Shown here piece by piece: positions 9,727 to 19,961 of a stretch of 64,000 nt of DNA; positions within the stretch are counted from its first letter, which is position 1; every line of letters begins with the position of its first letter. Under the pieces are notes generated by a model, which saw nothing but the letters and a program-made list of their open reading frames with translations, made no database searches and had not been told where the DNA came from. The position numbers and the translations under genes were made by a program. Location of the stretch: NCBI GenBank assembly GCA_029856435.1, contig JAHQXB010000143.1:1-64000 (forward strand), written 5' to 3'. The stretch comes from Candidatus Jordarchaeia archaeon. Lineage in GTDB: Archaea; Asgardarchaeota; Jordiarchaeia; Jordiarchaeales; Jordiarchaeaceae.

Positions 9727-11187
9727 TTACCAAATCACTTCTTTGGGGGAGGCTCTGGCAAAGCTCCAGATAAAAACAAGGAACCAGAGTAGTACAGTTA
9801 CAGCCACGGCAGAGGTCATTATTATGCTGTTTGTTTGTATAAGGTACCATATTTGAAATGTTAGGTTAAGGTAGATGGTGTTTCCTGTGTCTATGAAGAA
9901 GTATACCAGTACCTTGGGAATTTCATGGATGGGGATGTATAAGTTTGACCAGTACTGATACGGAATCCACCTTATTACCAAATCTGGCATGGTATACAGG
10001 TATAATGATAAGTATTTTGGTAGTGTGGCTAGCTGGATTATGTATTTGCCTGTGAAGTAGTCTACTCCCAGAAAGGATCCCGCGAATATGAAGCCCACTA
10101 GTGAGGGGTTAAACCCAGTTCCTCTCTGCACCCCTTTAACCAGACAAACTAAAGTCACGAAACCTATTATTCCGAGACAAGCATAATTAATGTAACTGAA
10201 CAGGAGTTCTGGGTCTCCACCCCAAGTGACATAGCCAGAGGAACTCAAACCTGGAAGGTAGATGTAGGGTACAGTTAGGTACACTAAAATTAGGAAAACA
10301 ATGAACTCAAAAATTGCGAGCAACCGGTACGGTACCTCGGTCATTTTTATACCGTATGTTTGCGCTTCGAACTCTCCCGCTCCCGCAAATATTAGCCAAA
10401 TTATGGAGCCGATAGCCAACGCGTCAACTATACACATGGAAACCACGTATACCATAATCATGGTGTTAGTCCATATGCCCCAAATCCAATTCGCTAGAAG
10501 AGCAAAGACTTGTTCCCGGTAAAAAATATACGCGGCGTAAGCAGGCAACGGGCAAATCATGAGCACCAGAAGCGCTCCATAAACTATGCGGACATCTCTG
10601 CTAGCCCTCCAAACCCATTCACTCCTAGTTATGATTCTGCCTGCAAGGATTATTCCTGCAAAGACGCTGAGAATGGGCGAAATTGTGGGAAGCACAAAAA
10701 ACAGGATAACTATTAGGGCGTTGAAGCCATAGAAAATCCGGTAGCGTAGGGGGATGATTGTAGAACTACTATTCATTATGGAAAAGGTGTTGGCAAGTCT
10801 TGTCCTATTTATAACGATGAACAGGAGCCAAGGAAGAGAGAAAAAGATTGGGACAACCACATAATTCATCAGATAATCAGTGCGATTAAAAACTTGAAAA
10901 ACTTGCATAAAAGATTGATAAACAGGAATATTAGCTAGGAATGGATCTATGGGGAAAGGATACTGATAAATTTTGTAGGGCGAGATAGCAAAAATAAAGG
11001 CAAAGTATATGGGCAGGGCTACAGCGCATATTACAACCAGTAACCTAACAGCTAGAACTCCACCAATCTTTCTACTCACCGCGCGGGCCTCCAAGTGAAG
11101 TGAGCTTAAAACAGTATTATCTTTAATAAGGAGCTTCACTATAATAAAAGGTTTCCGTTTACGCAAAAAATTGGAAATTAGACGCAA
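9727..11187 (-). CDS. multi-pass membrane protein, hypothetical
   Basis: 486 aa, about 10 hydrophobic segments. Confidence 0.75.
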   Translation of the reverse strand: MRLISNFLRKRKPFIIVKLLIKDNTVLSSLHLEARAVSRKIGGVLAVRLLVVICAVALPIYFAFIFAISPYKIYQYPFPIDPFLANIPVYQSFMQVFQVFNRTDYLMNYVVVPIFFSLPWLLFIVINRTRLANTFSIMNSSSTIIPLRYRIFYGFNALIVILFFVLPTISPILSVFAGIILAGRIITRSEWVWRASRDVRIVYGALLVLMICPLPAYAAYIFYREQVFALLANWIWGIWTNTMIMVYVVSMCIVDALAIGSIIWLIFAGAGEFEAQTYGIKMTEVPYRLLAIFEFIVFLILVYLTVPYIYLPGLSSSGYVTWGGDPELLFSYINYACLGIIGFVTLVCLVKGVQRGTGFNPSLVGFIFAGSFLGVDYFTGKYIIQLATLPKYLSLYLYTMPDLVIRWIPYQYWSNLYIPIHEIPKVLVYFFIDTGNTIYLNLTFQIWYLIQTNSIIMTSAVAVTVLLWFLVFIWSFARASPKEVIW

Positions 11188-11260
11188 CCCGCAAGCATCA
11201 AAAAAGCTACAAAAATAGTTAGTATGTTATGCGGATAACCTAACAAAATTCCAGTTCATT

Positions 11261-11788
11261 CTATTTGGGCTTTAGCACGAATTCCCATTCACACCAAAGT
11301 TTTTCGCCGTGCTTATCTGGGGGGCATACGATACAGTTAACTTCTATTTCTGGATTGAAAGCTTTGGCAAACTCCTTCAGGTAGGCCCACCTAACCTTCT
11401 TACAAGGAAACTCACTTAGCCCCTTCCTAGCTCTGGCCTTTTGAGTGCGGCAACTGGTAACCCTAAACACCGCCCGGTCTGAGAAAACCTGCCACTCCTT
11501 CGCTTCCTGGTACAAAGCCCAGCTGGTAGCCCTCAGGGCCTCCATGAGAGATTCTAAATCCCTATTTTTCAGCTCCAAAAGTTCGGCCAAGTCTCTAGCC
11601 TCCATTTTAGCTAGGCTACTCCAACAGTTTTTATCAATGTTTGTAGCGGCGTCGGTACCAAAACTTTCCTCTATTCCCAGAAAATAGAGACCGTCCACCC
11701 TCCAAATATTACTTATTTGCAGAGAGAAAAGATTAACCAGTTTTTCTTTGGGTAGACTTTGCAACCAAATTGCATCTTCATCATTCAT
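11261..11788 (-). CDS. DUF6125-like protein
   Basis: WRVDGLYFLGIEESFGTDAATNIDKNCW and C-terminal CxxxxPPDKHGEKLWCEWEF pattern, recalled family. Confidence 0.6.
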   Translation of the reverse strand: MNDEDAIWLQSLPKEKLVNLFSLQISNIWRVDGLYFLGIEESFGTDAATNIDKNCWSSLAKMEARDLAELLELKNRDLESLMEALRATSWALYQEAKEWQVFSDRAVFRVTSCRTQKARARKGLSEFPCKKVRWAYLKEFAKAFNPEIEVNCIVCPPDKHGEKLWCEWEFVLKPK

Positions 11789-11977
11789 ACCTATTCACCG
11801 CAAAAAGATGCCTCCTTCCACAATAAATGTCTTTGCTTAAATTATTCAGACTCAAATATACACAAATTAACAATCCCATACGGCTCCCAGAGTGTTTCTT
11901 CTGGATATGTTACTTTAATAGAAAAGGAGTTTATTGTTTGCTGGGTTATCGTTCCTTTTTGTTAAGTACTTTTTTAA

Positions 11978-13195
11978 TTATTTGGTGAGTAGGCATGAGT
12001 CGATGGTGTGTCCGCTTATGTCCTTAGTTTCAATTTGGAGTGTCCTGTTCTGAAATATGCTAATCTGTGTGAAGCATAGAGTCACATTGCCATAATCACT
12101 GTAGGATTGGGGATAGTAGGGGTGGAATGGGGCTCCCCAACAACCATTGGTTAGGTACATGGTACCCTGCTGGTACGAAGCTACAACCGTGTTGTTATAC
12201 AGAGGTTTAGTTCGATGGTAATGATGAGTATGCCCTTGGACAACAATGTCAACATGGTACTGGTCGAAAAGAGGCACCCAATTCTCAATAAGAGTAGTGG
12301 CATTGCCATGTCCACCGCTATAGTAAACATTTTGGTGAAACATGACAATTTTCCACTTGTCTTCAGGAGTGTTTGTTAGAGTGTTGTTGAGCCAGTTTAC
12401 CTGATCAGTTGAAATTTCTGTTGGCGAAGCGTAGCTGTTTAGCACAATGATTCGCAAGTTTGGCCCCCAATCCATGTAGTACCACTGCTCATTTCCCGGG
12501 AGGGCGAACTGTTCATAGTAGTTAGTTGAGTTATATTCATGATTGCCCAAACACGGTATAATAGGGATGGTGAGACCGTTATCCCCTATCCAGTTATCGT
12601 TCACATCAGAAAACCATGAACTCCACTGCTCCTGTATTCTCCCATCCTCAACCATATCACCACTATGCATCACAAACACGGGATTCGCGTGGCGCATGGC
12701 TTTTGAAACCAGGATTCGATTGGCCTGGTTTGTTCGAGAGTCACCCCCACACACAAAAGTGAAGGAGGAAGGCGAGTCAGGAGCGGTTCTGAAGGCACGC
12801 TCATTGCTGTAATTTCCTGGGCCCCCGCAAATAAAGTAGTATGTGGTGCTGGGACTTAGATTAGTGAGTTCAACTTGATGGATGTATCCCGTAGCTCCAG
12901 CATACGAACGATGAACTCCTATAGCCTTATTCCGGTAAAAGGAGGGTATCCCACACCGGGATATGGAATCAAATAAAACTTCGTCACCTGTGTTTGGATC
13001 GACTGTTTGCCACATAACAGTTATACTATTGCGGGGATCATTTTGGAATGTTAAGTGTATGTTTATAGGCTTATCCTGAACCAAAATTACAGGAGAGTAG
13101 GGCAGAGGGGCCTGCAACTTTACAAGTAGGAGGTTTAGTAACATTAAGAGAAAAAATAGCATTAGCATTGTTGCGATGAGCCTTTTTAGCTTCAT
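11978..13195 (-). CDS. exported metallophosphoesterase, purple acid phosphatase-like
   Basis: Signal/TM N-terminus, FN3-like N-domain, GGDSRTN, GNHEYN, HQNVYYSGGHGN, GHTHHYHR. Confidence 0.9.
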   Translation of the reverse strand: MKLKRLIATMLMLFFLLMLLNLLLVKLQAPLPYSPVILVQDKPINIHLTFQNDPRNSITVMWQTVDPNTGDEVLFDSISRCGIPSFYRNKAIGVHRSYAGATGYIHQVELTNLSPSTTYYFICGGPGNYSNERAFRTAPDSPSSFTFVCGGDSRTNQANRILVSKAMRHANPVFVMHSGDMVEDGRIQEQWSSWFSDVNDNWIGDNGLTIPIIPCLGNHEYNSTNYYEQFALPGNEQWYYMDWGPNLRIIVLNSYASPTEISTDQVNWLNNTLTNTPEDKWKIVMFHQNVYYSGGHGNATTLIENWVPLFDQYHVDIVVQGHTHHYHRTKPLYNNTVVASYQQGTMYLTNGCWGAPFHPYYPQSYSDYGNVTLCFTQISIFQNRTLQIETKDISGHTIDSCLLTK

Positions 13196-13368
13196 CTAGT
13201 ACCAAATCCCACTGAGATAATTATCATTTATAATGGCAGTTTAAAATTAAAAATTTGACGTAAGTGGCAACATTTGAAAAATTTATTTCCCCAGCTCTTT
13301 CTTAGTAGCTGGAAAATTATGAGGTATTTCACTAATATTTTTTGATTTTTGCACAATTGTTTTGTTAG

Positions 13369-14175
13369 TTAAATTGTATTTATTATCCAGTCTACTACGA
13401 CGTCCATGGCTTTTTTGTTGTTTCTTATTTGGTGATTTACATTTTTGCAGATTAGCAATTTTTTGGGCTCCTTAGCGTGCTGATATAGCTCGTAGGCGTT
13501 TTGAACTGGAATTATTTCGTCCTTGTCTCCATGAACTATGAGAACTGGCCTGGGTGAGATGCTTCCCGCCCAGTGGAGGGGTTTCAATTTTCTTAGATCC
13601 TCAACTAGTTCTTTTACTGTTTTCTCAACATTAGTTATCCTCAACACGCCAAATTCCTTTGCGTATTTTATCCCTTCCACTATTAGAGGAATTTTTCCCA
13701 GGTCTGAGGGACTCGAACAACTAGCGAAGGACTTAACTCTGGGGTCGTTAGCTACAACGGACCAAGATACGAATGCGCCAGCGCTGAAACTCACTAGTCC
13801 CAGTCTTTTCGGATCTATTCTTGGGAAAGAAGCAAGATAGGATATGGCGTCGGAAACATTGCGTGACCAGCCGGAAAAACTGAATTCTCCTTCGCTTCCA
13901 CTAGTTCCCTGAAAATTAAAAATTAGTGCAGCGCATCCCCTTCCACAAAACTCCTTGGCTAGTGAGGGATATCCTTTCTCCTCCACAGGTTTATTTTCTC
14001 GGGGTAATCCATGACAGATGCACACTGCAGGTACCGGTTTGACATCTTGGGGGAAAAAAATTGTTCCTCCCAAGCACACACCATTGCTGAGGAAGACGAC
14101 TTTTCTACTCTCAATCATGTCAACACCAAGATTCGAACATCTGGAAATAGAATAATTTATAATTTTCCAATTCAT
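13369..14175 (-). CDS. alpha/beta hydrolase
   Basis: CHGLPRENK, LVSFSAGAFVSW nucleophile elbow-like region, VHGDKDEIIPVQNA. Confidence 0.85.
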   Translation of the reverse strand: MNWKIINYSISRCSNLGVDMIESRKVVFLSNGVCLGGTIFFPQDVKPVPAVCICHGLPRENKPVEEKGYPSLAKEFCGRGCAALIFNFQGTSGSEGEFSFSGWSRNVSDAISYLASFPRIDPKRLGLVSFSAGAFVSWSVVANDPRVKSFASCSSPSDLGKIPLIVEGIKYAKEFGVLRITNVEKTVKELVEDLRKLKPLHWAGSISPRPVLIVHGDKDEIIPVQNAYELYQHAKEPKKLLICKNVNHQIRNNKKAMDVVVDWIINTI

Positions 14176-14244
14176 AAGCTATACATAGACTATGTTTAGG
14201 GAGTATAAAGCCTTATTCGATAGGAGAGGGTAAAAATTACAACC

Positions 14245-14769
14245 TTGTATGTGGAGGAAGCCCCCTTCGCAAGGGTTTTTGCATACAGGGTGGTTTTCAT
14301 CTTTTTCCTCAGTTTCATAGTGTTCGGAATTCTGGCATACGAACTGGGCCAGTTCTCGACTCAGCAATTATTCAGCACATCGATGAGCGCTGTACAATTA
14401 TTAGCCCTAACATATTTGGGAGTAGCGTCTTTCCTAATCTATTTGGGAATGGTTTACTACAAGTTTAGATACGTGGTTAGGAGAGACAGATTACAGATTA
14501 AATTCTTCCCTTTCACAATTTCTATCCGTTACGACACGGTGTACGAAATTGATTTGGTTCCACATGAAACCTTGGAGCATTCTCCAAGGTTTGGACTTAT
14601 GCTTCTGGGAAATTCCCTCATTGCCGTTGCAGGCAAAAAACCCGTTCTTTACATAAAAAGAATGGAGGGCATAATCACAGATTTTTATATTTCCTCAGAA
14701 TACCCGGAACAGTTGATATCCAGAATTAAATTCAATATGAAGAAGTACTTCGCACCCAGAAAAACTTGA
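14245..14769 (+). CDS. membrane protein with bacterial PH-like domain
   Basis: Two TM segments, then YVVRRDRLQIKFFPFTISIRYDTVYEIDLVP beta-rich region. Confidence 0.55.
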   Translation: MYVEEAPFARVFAYRVVFIFFLSFIVFGILAYELGQFSTQQLFSTSMSAVQLLALTYLGVASFLIYLGMVYYKFRYVVRRDRLQIKFFPFTISIRYDTVYEIDLVPHETLEHSPRFGLMLLGNSLIAVAGKKPVLYIKRMEGIITDFYISSEYPEQLISRIKFNMKKYFAPRKT

Positions 14770-14791
14770 AAGGACAAGTGTTCTAGCCCTT

Positions 14792-16108
14792 TCATGATTC
14801 AGGATTTTTCGGAGAGCCTTTTTTAAGCACCAACCTCTGTAGAATGTTTTTCGCAGTTTCTTTTACGTTCTTATCGGGATCATCAGTGGAGCTAGATATT
14901 TTCTGAATCAGATAATTTGTTTTTACTCCCTGATGGGCAATGGCTCCAAGTGCAAAAACAGCGTTGGCTCGTACATGAGGATCAGGGTCATTTAGTAAGT
15001 TGAGTAGCGGGTTTAAGATTCTCTCGTCAACCTGTTTTTCTTCGGCATTTTCCCCTATTACGAATGCGATTCCTTCACGAATCTGGGGATCTTTGTGACT
15101 CAAAAGTTCAATAAATTTTTCCAAGAATCGTTCCTTCATTTGCCCCTTGTCCCAGATGTTTTCCGCCAAGGCAATAGATAGCCCGACCTTAACATTTGGG
15201 TCTCCAGTTTCCAGTATTTTTTCTATAAGTTCTGAACTGTTTTTTTCCAGAATGTCTTTTACGGAGTAAATTCCAAGAGTCCAGCCCGCGTTGGCTCGGA
15301 GTTCCTTATCATCGTCGGTGAGAAATCTGAGAAGCGTTTTTATGATGCCCGTACTGTAAAAGCCCAGCTTAGCATACTCGCCCAGAGCAGTGGTGGCGCG
15401 ACAACGCACCTTACTACTCCAATCCTTTAATAGTTTTGTTAGAGGTTTTATAGCAGCCTCATCAAAAATTCCGCGGGAGGCATACTCTCCAACAGCAAAA
15501 GCGGAGTTCATCCGAACCTCCCTATCCGCATCCTGCAACAGTAGTATAAGCAGCTTTAAAGCCCTTCTATCAAGTTGGCCTTGCAACGCACACCTTCCAA
15601 TGTTAAAAGCCGCACGGCTCCGCAACATTCTTTTCGAATCAGTCAACAGTGAAATCTGCTCTTCCAAGTCCTGCCCCTTCAACTTCTGGCACCCCATTTG
15701 GGTGATGTAGATTAGTCCGATTCCACCCCTCATTTCGAGGCTCTGAATCAGAAAAGAAGCCCTATGAAAGCTTCCTTCGAAGGCGAAATCGAACGAATCT
15801 ACACCACGCCCATTTGGTTGCTTACTATTTTCTGGGTGGATTTCCTGCCGATTAACTTTAACTCCTATTAATATTATTACAGTTCCAATTATTTCTATGG
15901 AAGCAGGAATTAAATATACCGCTAATGGAAGCAAAAATAAGTTCTTCACAAAATCCAAAGGAATTAAAGTGTGGTAGAGTAAATAAATGGCAAGAGGGAC
16001 CACCCAATAGCCCACCAACAAAAAAGCTACACCAAATATAACGATTTTTAGCGTAAGAGTCAAAATCAAACCCAAAAAAGGAGTCTTCCCACCAACACAG
16101 TATACCAA
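14792..16108 (-). CDS. membrane-anchored HEAT-repeat protein (N-terminal TM region plus HEAT/armadillo repeats), interrupted by in-frame palindromic element
   Basis: Repeated D.d..VR..Aa.alGe.a motifs; TM N-terminus; insert at 15702-15808 matches intergenic element at 946-1053; start site uncertain. Confidence 0.7.
   Translation of the reverse strand: MVYCVGGKTPFLGLILTLTLKIVIFGVAFLLVGYWVVPLAIYLLYHTLIPLDFVKNLFLLPLAVYLIPASIEIIGTVIILIGVKVNRQEIHPENSKQPNGRGVDSFDFAFEGSFHRASFLIQSLEMRGGIGLIYITQMGCQKLKGQDLEEQISLLTDSKRMLRSRAAFNIGRCALQGQLDRRALKLLILLLQDADREVRMNSAFAVGEYASRGIFDEAAIKPLTKLLKDWSSKVRCRATTALGEYAKLGFYSTGIIKTLLRFLTDDDKELRANAGWTLGIYSVKDILEKNSSELIEKILETGDPNVKVGLSIALAENIWDKGQMKERFLEKFIELLSHKDPQIREGIAFVIGENAEEKQVDERILNPLLNLLNDPDPHVRANAVFALGAIAHQGVKTNYLIQKISSSTDDPDKNVKETAKNILQRLVLKKGSPKNPES
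15702..15808 (-). mobile_element. MITE-like palindromic element, copy 2, inside ORF
   Basis: Reverse complement ~95% identical to 946-1053; 9-bp direct repeat CCCATTTGG at 15693-15701 and 15809-15817. Confidence 0.75.
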
Positions 16109-16147
16109 TCAGCCCCACAAGGGAAAGTAAGAAAATTGCCAAATCTG

Positions 16148-16186
16148 TTAGCGAGAAAGCCCCCGACTTTCGCCGGGGAGCGCCAA
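16148..16186 (+). repeat. hairpin repeat, IS605 right-end-like, flanked by direct repeats
   Basis: TTAGCGAGAAAGCCCCCGACTTTCGCCGGGGAGCGCCAA; AAATCTGTT at 16141-16149 and 16188-16196. Confidence 0.5.
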
Positions 16187-16338
16187 CAAATCTGTTTCAC
16201 CAGTGCTGGGTAAAAAAGTAGCCCGTTAGCTAGTGCCCAAGAAGGAATGAAAATTAAAAACCATACAACTTTCCTAAACAGCTCATCAATCCGTACCACA
16301 CCTTTTTAGTTCTAAAAATCTAGCCCATTCACCCTCCT

Positions 16339-17340
16339 TTATCTTAGAACTTGTAGAAGCTCCAATGATTTCCTAATTTCTTCTTTGGAACCAGTTATTT
16401 CCACTGCAATGATTTCCGTCACTTTTTTTAATTTTTTGGCCAGATCAAGTATTTGCCTGTTTACCGCAGTATCGGAGTAGGGATAGTGATCCCAGTACAT
16501 CAAGGTTTTATCTAAATACTTTACGGAAAAATCTTGTATTTCAGGTCTCAAAAAACTTAGATGAATCTCTTTTATGGGTAGACCATCGAAATCCACCTGT
16601 TCAAGATTAATATTCTGATATGCACAGTTCACGGCCATGTGCCCCAAGTCTAACAGTAGTCCTATGTGCTTTGAGATTTCGCCTAGTTCGGCCTCATTCA
16701 TACCAATAGCCGGTGACTCCAAATCCGCTCCATAAATGTTTTCCAACGCCACTAGGGACAAAAGACCATCCCTTTTTAAAATGTGGCTGAACTCAGAAAT
16801 GTTCTCAATACATTTTTGAGTGGGCAGCGTTCTGCCCTTTATTACAAAGTCGTTGGGACCACTAATTTTACCTCGAAGACCCCCATGAACCCCATAAAGT
16901 TTCCAATCAGCTAAAAAGCCATTAACCCTTTTAACCATTTTCTTAACCATGCGAGCCGAGCCCTGAGGATTCACGGCGGGGTTCATCATAAAGTTCTTAT
17001 CGTAATCAGTCTTTATCGCTGGAAGGTTATGAATAGTAAAAATTTTTTCACCAAAAGCCTCACATATCTTCTTATTCTTCTCTTCTAAACCTATACCCAA
17101 CTCAAAGCCATCAATGTAATCTTCAATTTCCTTCAGAATAGAGATACTGTGCTTAGCAGTTGAAATCAACAGCACAACAAACCATCTCAGAAAAAAGGAA
17201 AGACAAAGAATATAAGAATCTTCCCCAATAAATTCCCAACCATCAAATAGTGCGTCATCGATTCCCCCAAATTTTACAAAACCATCGAAGAAGAAAAACC
17301 CACTTACAGTAGCTGGAAGTGTGAGTTCTATTAGCACCAC
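16339..17340 (-). CDS. TIM-barrel protein, sugar phosphate isomerase/epimerase-like
   Basis: LGHMAVN, VALENIYG, IKEIHLSF patterns of xylose-isomerase-like TIM barrels. Confidence 0.55.
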   Translation of the reverse strand: MVLIELTLPATVSGFFFFDGFVKFGGIDDALFDGWEFIGEDSYILCLSFFLRWFVVLLISTAKHSISILKEIEDYIDGFELGIGLEEKNKKICEAFGEKIFTIHNLPAIKTDYDKNFMMNPAVNPQGSARMVKKMVKRVNGFLADWKLYGVHGGLRGKISGPNDFVIKGRTLPTQKCIENISEFSHILKRDGLLSLVALENIYGADLESPAIGMNEAELGEISKHIGLLLDLGHMAVNCAYQNINLEQVDFDGLPIKEIHLSFLRPEIQDFSVKYLDKTLMYWDHYPYSDTAVNRQILDLAKKLKKVTEIIAVEITGSKEEIRKSLELLQVLR

Positions 17341-17428
17341 ATCAAAAAAGGGTATACATGTTTTAGCTGAGGGGCAGGGGGAAAGTAGAGGTTGCTTATT
17401 GTCTTTATTGGAAAGGGAGTTTATTAAT

Positions 17429-17989
17429 TTAAGTTTTGGTTATTTTTTTCCATTTTGATGTTTTCTTTTCTTCTTCCTTTGCTAGTTCTTCGTCTACTTC
17501 TTTGTAGATTGCTGGTCGAACATAGAGGGTTAGTCCCTCGAAACCTATGACTTCAACTTCTTCTCCTTGGTAGGCGTAGGGCTTTCCTTTGCAAATTGCG
17601 CTCCAAAGTTCCCCTTCCAAATTTACTTGGCCTTTAGGGTCTATGTCAGTTTTAGCTATACCTATTTTGCCTATGAGTGATTGGGGTTCCAACTTGGATT
17701 TTAGTTTTCTAACTTGGTATCCCTTATATGCCACGTATCCAAAAAATACAGCTAACACTGCGCCAGATAGCATAATGGTGTACTTCAAAACATTCACAAG
17801 ATAAACAATTGTGGTGTCTTCTGGGAGGGGCATTTGGAAGAGTATAATAATGGCAATCACTATGCAACCAATGCCACCCACCGCTAGGATTCCAATTCCG
17901 AATTTGGCTTCGAGAACCATAAAAATTATACCAATGGCCACAAACACTAGAGAGGCTAAGACACTAACAACCCATGCTTCAAGAGCCAT
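17429..17989 (-). CDS. NfeD-like membrane protein
   Basis: TM region plus C-terminal OB-like fold: SLIGKIGIAKTDIDPKGQVNLEGELWSA...VEVIGFEGLTLYVRP. Confidence 0.85.
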   Translation of the reverse strand: MALEAWVVSVLASLVFVAIGIIFMVLEAKFGIGILAVGGIGCIVIAIIILFQMPLPEDTTIVYLVNVLKYTIMLSGAVLAVFFGYVAYKGYQVRKLKSKLEPQSLIGKIGIAKTDIDPKGQVNLEGELWSAICKGKPYAYQGEEVEVIGFEGLTLYVRPAIYKEVDEELAKEEEKKTSKWKKITKT

Positions 17990-18432
17990 AAAATCACCCC
18001 AAAAAGTTACTTAAAATGAGACCCCATCCTAGGTAACATTTCTAAACATTTAAACGCGAATCCACACGATTCGATGAATCTATTGGAAAGAACACTGTAC
18101 AGATTTAGTTGAGATACCACTCGCTTCAGACAATTAGCGGATTGACAGGCCGGAAAGGCTGCTTCTGGAAGACTCACTTCGACCTCCACAGGGATGCCTT
18201 TTTCAAAGCTCAGAAGTTTTCACCTCACCCTTTAATGTATGATTTAGATTTACCGAAATTTTCGTGTCCCAAACCCTAGATTAAATCTGCGTTTTAAGGA
18301 GATTCTCATTTAGTAGTTATTTTATATTGCGAGTTTAAAAAACTATTTATAGAGGTAAAATTTTTGGATTGAGCATTAAAAATGAGCCAGATGCATATTA
18401 TCTAAAAACTTTTAAAGCTGGATGGGCTTGGC

Positions 18433-19053
18433 TTAGTTTGTGCTTTTCTTGGTTGCAAGCTTTACTCGGGGAATTATGTGGTATATTTCATCTTTTTGCT
18501 TCTGGCCTTTTTCGCTTGTTTTTTCCATATCAGTCTTTTGCTCTGGCTCATCCTTACTCAATTTGAATATTCCCATCTTTTGTTTTGGCTCCTCGTCTTG
18601 GCTTTGAGAGGGGCTGGGAAAGGTGGGATTTGGAGGATGTGCGGGTTCGGAAGTAGAGGTAAAGCTTGGTTGGCGGGGGATTAATTCCTTTTTCGAAGCG
18701 GGGAGTGAGGGGGAGGGGAAAAAGTCTTTTGAGGAAGTACTCGGTGAGGTTTCCAAAGTTTCATAGGGGCTACGGCTGATGGCAGAGATTTGAGAGTCTT
18801 CCACTCGGTCTTTCACTTTGAGAGGGGGCTGTTGAAGGTTGGTTCTTTCATTTTCGTCTTCGGGGAAAATTCTCCTGAAACCGTAAAGTTCTTGGATGAT
18901 TATTTTCACTTGCTGTTCTAAGACTTTGAAGCGACGGTTTAGGTCGGACACTTCCTCAAATAGGATTTTGGTCATATTCTGAATGTTTTCCTGATTTTCC
19001 CAATAATTTCCCTTCAACGCTTTACCTTTCTTGGACAGAAACAATTTTCCCAC
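18433..19053 (-). CDS. hypothetical coiled-coil/low-complexity protein
   Basis: N-terminal helical segment, Pro/Ser-rich middle, charged C-terminus. Confidence 0.5.
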   Translation of the reverse strand: MGKLFLSKKGKALKGNYWENQENIQNMTKILFEEVSDLNRRFKVLEQQVKIIIQELYGFRRIFPEDENERTNLQQPPLKVKDRVEDSQISAISRSPYETLETSPSTSSKDFFPSPSLPASKKELIPRQPSFTSTSEPAHPPNPTFPSPSQSQDEEPKQKMGIFKLSKDEPEQKTDMEKTSEKGQKQKDEIYHIIPRVKLATKKSTN

Positions 19054-19561
19054 CTTTCCTTTATCTCGTAAATAATGGTTTTACTAAAAAAAGTGTGTGA
19101 GATGAGGATGTTACACCAATAGCTTTAGTAATCATCCGCCAGAAACAGAGGCACCTGGCACCCGTTAATTGTTTTGCTCAAACACTATGCATCCCTTAAC
19201 GACACAGGCAAACTACTCAAAAAAGAGTCCTAATCAAAAGGTTTCTTCAGCATTATGGGACATTGACTGGATCAACTTTTAAACCGTTTTTTTGGACGGA
19301 GACTTTTCTTTATATTAAAAGCATAATAGATTTAGTAGGGGGTTGTAATTACATTCAAATATTAATTAATTCTTGGAGGGAATTCAATTTTTTGCGAGTG
19401 TTTGTTTAAGGGCTATTTTTTCCGGCTCGGAGAAATGTTTGGTTAAAAAAGGGGGTTTAAAATATTTTTCTCTCATATTTGAATGAATTGTGTAGCTTTA
19501 TAACAAAATATTTATATACCTAATTGTACATACCTAGATACAAGACATTTGAGGTGGTTTT

Positions 19562-19771
19562 TTGCTGGAAAAGGCAATCTCCCTAATAAGGATGACCGAG
19601 AGTCTTAAGTTTGCGTTGGAGAAAGGGTGGTATGATAGAGCCCTACTGCTAGCTAACGGAATCCAAAAAATTGCGGAGTTGCTTGAAACAGAAATTGGAA
19701 ATACCCACTTAAGCATACAATCAGTTAGAATGTCCCAAGAACTCCTGACCCTATATAAGACATCAACCTAA
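19562..19771 (+). CDS. small helical protein, hypothetical
   Basis: 69-aa amphipathic helical ORF preceded by TATA-like AT-rich promoter; TTG start. Confidence 0.5.
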   Translation: MLEKAISLIRMTESLKFALEKGWYDRALLLANGIQKIAELLETEIGNTHLSIQSVRMSQELLTLYKTST

Positions 19772-19961
19772 CCTAAATAATAAATCATCAAAAAGTTTCT
19801 TAGTGCTAATTTTGCATTCAAAATAAACATAAATATTTAAAAACTCTTAAAAAGCATATATTCACTATCCTAAAAGACCTGATTGATAAAATTTCAAATA
19901 TTAACTGTTTAGACAAATTTTAAATAGGTTTTACAATCACATTCTTATTATTTTAGGTGAT

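Noticed and set aside
16066-16299. Extra N-terminal exon-like ORF MVRIDELFRKVVWFLIFIPSW... belonging to the HEAT protein
   Set aside because: Hydrophobic in several frames; removing the inserted repeats does not bring this frame into register with the downstream ORF, so the link cannot be supported.
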